From assembly GCF_026262505.1 (NCBI RefSeq), contig NC_067203.1:5146001-5210000 (forward strand): 64,000 nt of DNA, in the 5' to 3' direction. Below the pieces are notes generated by a model. That model saw nothing but the letters and a program-made list of their open reading frames with translations. It was not told the DNA's origin and ran no database searches. The DNA comes from Trichomonas vaginalis G3. Its lineage: Eukaryota; Parabasalia; Trichomonadida; Trichomonadidae. Below, one piece after another: positions 30,140 through 39,017 of the stretch; position 1 is the stretch's first letter, and each line of letters starts with the position of its first letter. A program made the translations under genes and the position numbers.

Positions 30140-30174
30140 TTATTTATTTTTTTATCTCATATGTAAAGACAGTA
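30140..30174 (+). promoter_or_regulatory. T-rich box and ATGTAA leader before the KilA-N/T5orf172 gene
   Basis: TTTTTTTATCTCATATGTAA AGACAGTA leads to the ATG. The same arrangement, TTTTTTATCTTGTATGTAAA GACAGTA, lies before the gene at 30874. Both include ATGTAA, a start codon followed at once by a stop. Confidence 0.5.
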
Positions 30175-30786
30175 ATGTCAAACATTGAGTTTGAAACAGT
30201 TAGAAAGATTGACAATGACACCAAAGTGGTTAGAATTGGTGATTTAAACGTAAGATACTGTAAGAAATACAACAAATATTCTTTGTCAGACATTATAACA
30301 CCATCTGGAAAGAAAACAAAGGACTGGGTTAGAATTGCTTCTACTCAGAAAATTTTGACAAGAAATCCTGAGCTTATGATATCAGTAAGATTCTATGGAA
30401 CTACAGCATATCTCATTGACAAAAGTCTTATACCAATAATTCTTCTATGGATTGACCCTGTTGTTGGATATAACTTCATAACTTATGGTTCATTCGATAC
30501 GGAACGCTGCAGTGAAGGCTTACTTTACATCGTTCAGAAACCGAAGGACTTCAATACAAAGAGATATAAGATAGGAAGAACATATAATATAACTCAAAGA
30601 TATGACAGTACAGTCAATAGAGTCAAGGTTGTGTTCGTTAATGATATGAGAGCTGCAGAAACAGAACTACTTGAAAAGTTTGAGAAAATGTATGGTGCTC
30701 CCATGAAAGGTAAAGAAACGTTTGAAGTAGATGAGATAGATAAAGCTATAAAATTATTTGACGAAGTTGCTGAAAAATACATGTAA
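30175..30786 (+). CDS. KilA-N-like / T5orf172 (GIY-YIG type) protein
   Basis: 203 residues. The N-terminal ~100 residues resemble a KilA-N DNA-binding domain (NKYSLSDIITPSGKKTKDWV ... STQKIL). The C-terminal ~90 residues match the T5orf172 domain, a relative of GIY-YIG nucleases: GLLYIVQKPKDF, RYKIGRTYNITQRYDS, AAETELLEKF. Such fusions are common in large DNA viruses and phages. The ATG is preceded by TTTTTTTATCTCATATGTAA and then AGACAGTA, a leader shared almost exactly with the next gene. Confidence 0.75.
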   Translation: MSNIEFETVRKIDNDTKVVRIGDLNVRYCKKYNKYSLSDIITPSGKKTKDWVRIASTQKILTRNPELMISVRFYGTTAYLIDKSLIPIILLWIDPVVGYNFITYGSFDTERCSEGLLYIVQKPKDFNTKRYKIGRTYNITQRYDSTVNRVKVVFVNDMRAAETELLEKFEKMYGAPMKGKETFEVDEIDKAIKLFDEVAEKYM

Positions 30787-30873
30787 AGCGTTTATTTTTG
30801 GTCTTTTGTGAAAGTCAGAAAATAACACTAATTTTTCCTAACAAAATTTTTTATCTTGTATGTAAAGACAGTA

Positions 30874-31404
30874 ATGTCAACATCAGAGAACACAACATCA
30901 GTTATAGTCCATGAAGCCATTAATGAAGAATATGAATACATACAGTATAACAAACAATTGAGACTCATTCGTTCAGTCAAAGACGATATGTACCAAATGC
31001 AGAGTATTTTGACAGTATGTTTTGCTCCAGAGAATAAAACACCAAATGAATGGTTTGAATTAAATAGCACTCATGAACTCCTCAGTGAGTTTGAACATGT
31101 AGAACTTAAAAAGATGTACCAAGACAGACAAAACTTACCATCACATCTAAAAGGTATATATGTTCATAAGTTCCTAGTTAGTTCAATAGCAATGTGGGCT
31201 TCACCTCGTTATGCAATCTACATACTTATGCTATTTGACGAACTTTGTACAAAGCAGAGAGAAGATATGATGAAAGAAGACAAAAGCATACAGAAAAGAA
31301 TACCACGTTCGGTACCAAAAGGAAAGGAGAAGAGCTATAAGTATATGATTTACACTGAAGAGATGGAGAAAGAAGATGATAAAGATATGGTTATGTTACA
31401 TTGA
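30874..31404 (+). CDS. KilA-N domain protein
   Basis: From MSTSENTTSVIVHEAINEEY (the ATG that matches the shared leader), 176 residues. The KilA-N core includes YIQYNKQLRLIRSVKD and LPSHLKGIYVHKFLVSSIAM followed by WASPRYAIYILMLFDEL, the very typical G.Y.H..L....A.WASP.YA pattern. A Lys/Glu-rich C-terminus follows. KilA-N proteins bind DNA and are abundant in DNA viruses. In these elements they may regulate expression. Looks whole. Confidence 0.8.
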   Translation: MSTSENTTSVIVHEAINEEYEYIQYNKQLRLIRSVKDDMYQMQSILTVCFAPENKTPNEWFELNSTHELLSEFEHVELKKMYQDRQNLPSHLKGIYVHKFLVSSIAMWASPRYAIYILMLFDELCTKQREDMMKEDKSIQKRIPRSVPKGKEKSYKYMIYTEEMEKEDDKDMVMLH

Positions 31405-31653
31405 GTCAGAAGAAACAACAAGAGCTTTTATGACCTCGCTAAAATATATAAATCTGACAGAAACTGGTTCTTTCGTGAAAACTTACCGATTTCAATGACT
31501 CCGAATGAGCAAATAAAGGAAATTGTCAAAAATACTCTTCCTCAACCACACTATGACATCAAAGGTTGCACAATACTTACATTCAAAGAAGACTTAACAT
31601 TACTGAAGGAAAAAATAACAGAATATTTCGACAACTTCAAAGAGGAAGAATGA
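31405..31653 (+). pseudogene. Coding remnant downstream of the KilA-N gene
   Basis: About 80 codons of protein-like sequence (SFYDLAKIYKSDRNWFFREN, PQPHYDIKGCTILTFKEDL) follow the KilA-N gene directly. It may be the end of the same or of a separate gene. No recognised domain. Confidence 0.35.
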
Positions 31654-31719
31654 AAAAAAATCTCGTCGGGTGCCACGTTAGGACCATAGTGGAGAAAACC
31701 ATGATAAAAAACAAAACCC

Positions 31720-31845
31720 TTCGTCATTATTTTGTTTTTACCATTTAATTGTTTCCATAAACGCTCCATGTCGAACATAATTGACGAAGAGAGAATCGTC
31801 TGATCGTCAAGTTTATTTTGTTTTTACCATTTAATTGTTGTAAAA
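31720..31845. repeat. Short direct repeat in the spacer
   Basis: TATTTTGTTTTTACCATTTA followed by ATTGTT occurs twice, near 31729 and 31816. The spacer between the KilA-N remnant and the next leftward gene holds nothing else that I can identify. Confidence 0.5.
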
Positions 31846-31881
31846 TATCCATATGAAGACTAATCAAAAATATATTTTTGC

Positions 31882-32355
31882 TTAAATAGCTTCAGGGTCA
31901 ATTTCTTCAACCATTTCACTTCCTTCGTCAATGTCAATAGAAGCTTCTTCAACCTTTGGTAAGAATTTCTGTATAACATCTTTGTTCGTTATTGTCTTCA
32001 GAGATGAAGGATAATATTTCACAACTACTTCACCCTTCTTATATTCTTTCTGTTCGGAAAGATTCATAGCAATACTGAAGAAGTCAACGTTAGAGTTCTT
32101 TATGACAGTATAATGAGTATCTTTGACATTCACGAAGAAACTCTTTTGTTTCAAAACTACTGCTAACTCTTGTGAAGTATAACGTTTGCGGTCAATGACG
32201 ATAGCTAATGGTCTGACATACTGACCAAACTTAGATTCTTTCACAAACTTCTTGTTAAAGATAACATTAACATTTGAAGCATTATTGAACTCATTCTTGA
32301 TGGCAGTAGCGAGAGCATTGTATGAAAAGAACTTGCAATCTTGCATGTGTTTCAT
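31882..32355 (-). CDS. Maverick protein of unknown function, 157 aa
   Basis: MKHMQDCKFFSYNALATAIK, then a basic alpha/beta body (KFGQYVRPLAIVIDRKRYTS, QELAVVLKQKSFF), and a very acidic end (VEEASIDIDEGSEMVEEIDP). TTTTTATTTTA precedes the start. The basic body and acidic tail suggest a DNA-binding protein, but no family is recognised. Confidence 0.55.
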   Translation of the reverse strand: MKHMQDCKFFSYNALATAIKNEFNNASNVNVIFNKKFVKESKFGQYVRPLAIVIDRKRYTSQELAVVLKQKSFFVNVKDTHYTVIKNSNVDFFSIAMNLSEQKEYKKGEVVVKYYPSSLKTITNKDVIQKFLPKVEEASIDIDEGSEMVEEIDPEAI

Positions 32356-32444
32356 TAAAATAAAAATATTAAATTATTTTGAAAAATAACTAAAAAAAAT
32401 CTAATCTAATTTTTTCAAAAATATTTTTTTATTTCCTACTAAAG

Positions 32445-33215
32445 ATGTATCAGAAGTTGTCTAAGTTAGAACACTCGGAAATAAAACAACTTCTTACAGA
32501 AGCTAATATAGATGTTGCAAAGCATTACGCAACAAACAAAAAAGCACTCGCTGACATCCTCAATGACTATAATGGTGCAATAAGTTATGATAGAATTCAT
32601 GAGTTCATAAAGCCGCAACGCGGCGAGGACGAAGTCCATGCAAGAGCATTTCCTTTAAATGACGTTGCTATTGACTTATATCATAGACGTTCAGTACCTC
32701 ATGAAGTAAGAAGAGAAATGTTTGACATAACAAATGCAAACGTTGGTGAAACAAGAAGAAGAGACGACACACTGAAACAACAGAGAAGAGAGATGTTTAA
32801 AAGTGCTATTGAACAAGTTCTCAAAGCTAATGATGTCATTCGTTCCATTGACGACAAACCAAAAGAAGGTGAGAGATGGTTAAAGAAAGATGAAGAGAAT
32901 AGGAAGAGGAATGTGAAGACAGGCAATAGACTCATTGACTTTAACATCGAAGCTTTAGATGAACCAAACAGAGACTACTTACACAAACATTTCGGTAAGG
33001 TTTTCATGAGACTCATAGAGAAGATTAAAATAAACTCCCAACAAAGATGGATGGTATGTTATAAACTTGGTGGAAAGTATGAATGTTCTACGTTAAACCT
33101 CAATAATATTGGAACATTACTACATCAGCTCTTGAAGGAGAACTTTATATCAGAGATAGAAGCAAATGCTGCAGGTATTGTTGAAATGCACTATGACTTC
33201 TTCTTGACAACATAA
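32445..33215 (+). CDS. Protein upstream of the Maverick polymerase, with in-frame hairpin insert
   Basis: 256 residues from MYQKLSKLEHSEIKQLLTEA. Mostly helical and charged; at about residue 56-66 the segment KPQRGEDEVHA is encoded by a paired GC-rich hairpin (GCCGCAACGCGGC 32612-32624, GGACGAAGTCC 32627-32637). The C-terminal part (WMVCYKLGGKYECSTLNLNN, IGTLLHQLLKENFISEIEA) takes the position of the beta-rich region upstream of the polymerase in element B, yet the sequence is unrelated by eye. A terminal-protein or primase-like role is possible but not shown. Confidence 0.5.
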   Translation: MYQKLSKLEHSEIKQLLTEANIDVAKHYATNKKALADILNDYNGAISYDRIHEFIKPQRGEDEVHARAFPLNDVAIDLYHRRSVPHEVRREMFDITNANVGETRRRDDTLKQQRREMFKSAIEQVLKANDVIRSIDDKPKEGERWLKKDEENRKRNVKTGNRLIDFNIEALDEPNRDYLHKHFGKVFMRLIEKIKINSQQRWMVCYKLGGKYECSTLNLNNIGTLLHQLLKENFISEIEANAAGIVEMHYDFFLTT

Positions 33216-33235
33216 AGAATCTTACCGAAATAAAG

Positions 33236-36003
33236 ATGTATGATTTAACAGAATATGAAGGCTTAACGATGTCAGATGTAAAGAAAGGCAAACCAAAAAA
33301 GAGACCATATAGAGATGAAAGCACACTGACAAATGACCAGAAAGCCATTTTGGAAGCTCTTAAGCAAACAGGAAACCAGCACTTATAGAAAGCTTTTGGA
33401 AAGATAATGGTGAAAAGAAGTTTTATAAGAAGAGAAGCGGTCAGTTCTGGAAGTATCTTTGCACATTACCTATAAATCTTGAACGCTACCAAATCTTCAA
33501 TGAACTGAACAAAAGAACTGCAACACTTATGACAGAAGACAATTGTTTCGTTTATGCTTGCATTCAGGCTGGAGTAGATGAAGAAACTATTGACCACATG
33601 AGAGAAGTCATTCGTGTTAGAGACTTTCCCCAAAGTAAAGTACAAGAAATTTCTGACGCAACAGGTATAGCATTTAATGTTGGTTACTTCAATGACTCAA
33701 GACATAATGAAATAAAGAGATACATACCAAAAGAATGTGAAACTGTTAGAACTATTGACTTACTTCTTGTTGAAGACCACTACATGCTAAATGAAAGATT
33801 ACCAATGACAACATATTTCATTCGCAACTATATAGAAATCTTGAAGGAGTGTGGTGGAATGAACATTGAGAAACAGATGAAGATTTATACAAAGAGAGAG
33901 AACAAATATATTATTCGTTATGATAGAACAACACCGTTATGGGATGTTATGAAAACATTGTGGGAGTGCAAATATTTCGAACCTATTTCTTATGGAGAAC
34001 TTTTCACATATACGACTGACTTATATAAACAGAACCTTGCACCATTTAAAGATTTGACATATGCTCCAAAGTATTGTGTACAACTGAAGAAGAGAGCAGA
34101 GTCAAAAGAAGTAAATAAAAATAAGTGCAAGTTCATTCCTGAGCACGTTTTCTTTGCTGACTTTGAGTGTAGCACTGATGGAGTTCATAAAGCTTTTAAC
34201 ATCTGTTATGACGGTGAAGATGGTTCAGTGAGTGAAAGCATTTGGGGTCAGAACTGTGCAACAGAATTTTTGAAACGACTTCCTGACAAGAGTTTAATAT
34301 ATTTCCATAACCTCAGTTATGATATAAACATCATCTTAAGACACATGACAGAAGTGAAAGGAACTCCCATCATTAAAGGTTCACGAACCATGCAGATAAC
34401 TGGCTTATATAAAGGAAGGGCAATTATTATAAAAGACTCTTACAGTGTTATAAATAAGAAGCTTAAACTATTTCCTGAAATGTTTCATTTGCAGTGTGGT
34501 GAAAAGGAAGTATTTCCGTATCAATATTATTCAAGCTCTTTATTAGCAAATGACAACAGAACTGGTGTCATTTCTGAAGCGTGTAAGTTTATCCAGGATG
34601 CGGATACGTTCATGAAAAACATAGATTCCATCAAAGGTTGCAGAATAGATGAAAACCACTTCGACTTAGAAAAGTTAGCACATTTTATTGCAAACAAGAT
34701 GTAAGAATTTTAAGAGAAGGTTTGTTAAGTTCCGCAATGACATATTGAACGAGTTTGATTTAAACGTATATGACTACGTTAGTATTTGTTCAATTGCTAA
34801 CAAATTGTTTGAGAACAGAGTATACTTCCCGAATGGAAATCTTTATGACCTCTCAAATAAACCAAGAGAATTTATTTCGAGATGCATTCAAGGTGGAAGA
34901 TGTATGCTGTCAGATAACATGAAACAAAAGAGCGAAAAGAAACTCATTGCTGACTTCGACGCTGTTTCATTATATCCATCAGCTATAGCAAGACTTTACT
35001 TTAGAAGGTATTCCAAAGGTTATGAAGAAAGAAATGTTAAGCACAGAGTATCTCATGAGACATTTATTCGATGACGACCAAAAGGAACCCATTGGTGAAA
35101 AGTTTATGTCTGGCTTCTTTGTTCTCATTAAGATAACAGAGATTGGATACATAGACACTTTCCTTTAATAGTTTGTGACCCTGAACTAAATCCAGACTTA
35201 ACGTTCCCAGAAGTTCAAACACTTGCTGTTTAATGTATGTTGACCATATAACATTACAAGACCTCATAAAATATCAAGGTGTCAAATGTGTGTGAAGATA
35301 CTATTACGATGGAAACAGAGATATTAGAATAAGAGATGAAGTAAAGAAGTTGTTTGAGTTAAGGTTAAAGTATAAGAAGAAGGAAATCCTTTGCAAGAAA
35401 ATATAAAGCTCATTTCTGAACAGTATTTATGGCAAACTATTCTATCTCCTATTGAGTCAAAAATAACCATAGTAAATGACAAAGATGCTATAAGATATGC
35501 CATCAGAAACTACAACCATATAGTGAAGTTCGAAGGTTTGGATGGTTCAGATAAAACTATTTTCAAGCTAACGAAAAGCATTTGCAGACACTTTAACTTT
35601 TGTCCACTTGGTGTTAATATCTTATCTATGTCGAAGAGAATAATGTGTGAAGTATTCTGTACTGCTGAAGATATGGGACTTCAAATATTTTACCAGGACT
35701 GTGATAGCATGCATATTTTCAATGAAGACATACCAAAGCTTGCAGCAGAGTTTAAGAAGAGATACGGTCGCAAACTTATAGGAAAGAACCTTGGTCAATT
35801 TCATTCTGACTTCGCAGAAATAACACCTGGAAAACAAAGTTTAGCATACAAGTCAATATTTTGTGGAAAGAAGACCTACATAGACTTACTCACGAATGAT
35901 TTAAATGAAGTTGCATTCCATGCACGTTGCAAAGGTGTCAAACAAGACGTCCTTGCTTTAACAGCAAATGAAATGTTTCCTGAAGCTATACAATGCTATT
36001 ACA
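33236..36003 (+). pseudogene. Protein-primed family B DNA polymerase of element C
   Basis: The same enzyme as at 15660-18374, here on the other strand. Visible are NCFVYACIQAGVDEETIDHM near the start, exonuclease motifs (FADFECSTDGVH, FHNLSYDINI), motif A (DFDAVSLYPSAIARLY), and motif C (FYQDCDSMHIF). It looks broken several times and its last part is missing, because the sequence passes into a host gene at about 36003. Identity with element B begins around 33385 and is very high. Confidence 0.85.
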
Positions 36004-36285
36004 CAATGACTATGGCCTTATGATTATGTCATTCTCTAATGGTATTGGACTATTGCAACTCCCATGGCTTCCTTATTACGAAACATTGTCCAAAATTCGA
36101 CCAAAAACATTTGGATTTTATTGGTGCTTGTATTGGCTTTCTACATCAATATCTTCAGTCATATTCACTAAGATGAACTTGTATAATTTATCTTTTGTTT
36201 GGCTAGCTTTCATATGTTTGATAATTATATTTTTCTCAGTTTATCTAACGCTCTTCAAATATAACACGTGTAATACAATTCTATA
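36004..36285 (+). pseudogene. C-terminal fragment of an MFS-like membrane protein (array unit 0)
   Basis: About 93 codons encode the end of a multi-pass protein: DYGLMIMSFSNGIGLLQLPW, then YWCLYWLSTSISSVIFTKMN and a last membrane segment ending in NTCNTIL. It matches the final part of the third unit in the neighbouring genes (for example DYAHFILIACNSFGVMQAP in copy 2) but is diverged from them. Its 5' part is replaced by Maverick polymerase sequence; the joint has a short shared ACAATGA-like stretch. So this is the remainder of a host gene lost to rearrangement, or an assembly join. Confidence 0.65.
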
Positions 36286-36520
36286 ATCATTATTATTTAC
36301 TTTATGTTTGTATTTTGAAATAAACCTAAAATTTTACACATAATTTTATCGAATATTTTTGCATTGATATTGTATTTTTTGAATTTTCATCAAAACTTAT
36401 CAGATTGACATCATTTTATCTTTACAGACAATTATGTCTATATGTATTTAATTATCATGATTTTTTCCCTATTTACAACATTTTCAATATTGAATTTTCT
36501 GACAACTCAATTTTTTTTAA

Positions 36521-38736
36521 ATGGCAGCAATGTCTGTAAGGGTGTTATCTTCTGAAAATTCAGATACAAAAGAAGTAAAAACTCATGTCCAATATTTTCT
36601 TAGATTTGGAAATAAGAAATTGAAACTTATCATTTATTTATTATCTGCGATTTCAATTGGTTCTTCAATAGTTGGATATTGCCGATTTTCAAATAACTCA
36701 CACGTCATAGCTTATCATGCAATACCGTTTTTCGCAGCTGCTCTGTCTTCTATCATTACAATCATAATGAAGTTTGATTTAGAAGATGAATCGATGTTAT
36801 TTTCAAAATAGAGAGTTATTATTATTTGTAGTTAACATAGTTTTTATCATTTCAACATTGTTTGTTGGACATTCTAATAATATAATAGTCATTCTAATAT
36901 TTCGATTTATCCAAGGTATTTGCATCGGATTTTTATCATTTATCACATCTATTATGATTTCGGAAGTTCAGAAAGAATACTTCAAGTATTATATTCTTTC
37001 ATTCGGTTTTGGTCTTTGCCTTGGTAACATATTTCTATCCAAATGGCCAATTCTTTCACTCTCATCATCTATTCTCCAAGCATCTCTTATTTTGATATGC
37101 AAACCAAATAAAAAATCAAATGTTAAAATTCTAATCCAACTTATGAATTAAAAATGATTTTAGCTAGTATAAGCATGAATTTAGTCGAATCATTTCCTGG
37201 AAATATAATAATAATTGTTTCAAACAAAATAGAATCTAATTTAAAAGCATTCTACTATAGTATAACATTTGGTATTTCATTTGCATTTGGTATGTTTATA
37301 TTCAACAAAATTCAGGGAACAAGAGATGAAGATGATTGTACTATATTATTTTATAATTATATTTCATATTTATGCCGTTTTATTGCATTTCTTTTAATTA
37401 TACATAATGTTAGAGGTTCACTATATCTTATATATTTTTGTTATGGTATTGGAACATTCACTTTTCCATGGTTGCATTACTTTACCCAAAAATATGATGG
37501 ACCGGGCTATTTGTTAATATGGGGTTGCTTTTGGTTTTCAAATTTTATCAGTTCATTAATATATATGTGTACTAGCAATTACACATTGTCAATCATTGGT
37601 ATTTCAATAACAGGTTCTATTCTCATCTGTGGAATTGTTAAAGTATTAATTCACATTTCGAAAACAAGTATATGTAGTAAAATATCTTGTGATAATACAT
37701 TAATCTGGAGCATTTTATTAGGTTTCGGAGGAATTCTAATTGGAACTATTATCGCCCCAGGACATTATCACAATTAATGATCCGTATGGGTTATGGGGTA
37801 AGTTCAGTTCATATCCTTCATTCTTTGCTTTTATTGGAGCATTTATTGCATTTATAAATTTATGCATTGATTGTATTACCGATACTAGAGTTTTGGTGAC
37901 GATTGGAAATGCAATGTATATTCTATCTACAGTTTTAATGAATTTACAAGGAGTTTCTATGATTGTCTTCAAATATTTTCAATCAGTTGCAATCGGATTT
38001 GTATCCATTTTATTCCCACTAATGATGGCAAAAATGCCGAAAAAATATTTCTATTATTCAATACATTTTTATTTACTAATGATACCTGCAGGAATGCTCG
38101 TTGTATCTTATACAAAGGAATTATATACACGCTTCATTCATATATTACCAATAACGTATATCATTTTAGTATGGCTATCAACTTTATGGGAGTATAGGTG
38201 CCATAATATTGACATAGGTAATTGTTCACCTTATGATTTTCTTGTTTCACTTAGTGGTTCATTTATTAAGGGATTCCCATGCAATTCTTTATGTGTTTAT
38301 CATTATAACGAGTATGTAAAATATAATGCAATGATTCGTTTAATTTTTGGGTTTTTATTCCAAATTCTGCATTGTATTATCTTTTTTGTGATAAGCCCCA
38401 ATTTTGCTCGTTTTTATGATGCATTAACCGCCATGTATATTACTGGAATATTAATTTGGATGATTACAATTTTTGTGGCATACTCTTTGGAAGATAATGA
38501 TTATGCGCATTTTATTTTAATTGCTTGCAATAGTTTTGGCGTTATGCAGGCTCCATGTTTAACTGCAGCCCTAACTAATGCGCCAGGCAATGTGATTAAT
38601 CATTTTCTTTTTTTTGGTTTGAAGTACTATTTCTTCTTTATTATACTATTATTTTCCTTCTATCTCCATCTTTTTGATTTTACCCGAAATAGTTGTTGTT
38701 TGCATTTTAGTTATTATTTTAGGATGTTGCATTTAA
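36521..38736 (+). CDS. MFS-like membrane protein, two-unit form (array copy 1; frameshifted)
   Basis: Starts MAAMSVRVLSSENSDTKEVK, then enters at once the second unit of the family (KLIIYLLSAISIGSSIVGYC). So it lacks the long N-terminal tail and the first MFS-like unit of copies 2-5. Units 2 and 3 are nearly identical to those of copies 2 and 3. Compared with them, bases are missing in a T run and an A run near 36800, in an A run near 37128, and a GAAAG is absent near 37768, so the frame shifts three times. Shifts in homopolymers suggest consensus errors, though decay is possible. Predicted integral membrane transporter. Confidence 0.65.
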
Positions 38737-39017
38737 AGCAAAAAGAATTGTACAAAGTTTATACTTATTAATAACATTATAACAAGTTTTTATGCTAATT
38801 TTCCTATGATATGAATTTTTTAGAATAATTATATCATTAAATAGAAATAAATAATAACAACAAACTTTAAAATTGAAACTATATGCAATTTAATTAAATA
38901 TGTAACATATTAATCATTAGTTTTGAGTTAATCCAATTTAAATTTCTAATTACAACATTTTCAATTGAATTTTTTTATTCTTATTTTTTGATTGCAAACT
39001 AGTGTTTAAATTAGGAA
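38737..39017. other. Spacer upstream of array copy 2 (repeated at 42706-42985 and 46673-46953)
   Basis: About 280 bp of AT-rich DNA, nearly identical in all three places, ending GTTTAAATTAGGAA before the ATG. It must contain the promoter and 3' end signals of the repeated gene. No RNA gene or other feature seen. Confidence 0.5.

Larger units (their letters stand above)
20506..36003 (+). mobile_element. Maverick/Polinton element C
   Basis: A virus-like element of at least 15.5 kb. The left terminus is near 20506 (AGTCGTGTACTGAGGCACTG) and its end sequence matches that of element B. In order it holds a protein of unknown function, a pVI-like protein, penton-like proteins, a packaging ATPase, several small genes, a phage-type fibre, integrase with a chromodomain-like tail, two KilA-N-type proteins, and polymerase B. 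The right end is missing: coding for the polymerase passes at about 36003 into a host membrane-protein gene. Some genes look whole (ATPase, fibre, integrase, KilA-N proteins), others look broken, about six to eight breaks in all. Probably fairly young. Confidence 0.85.

Noticed and set aside
20506-36003. An adenovirus-type cysteine protease in element C
   Set aside because: Polintons usually encode one, but none of the unassigned proteins in the window shows a His...Asp/Glu...Gln...Cys arrangement that I could recognise.
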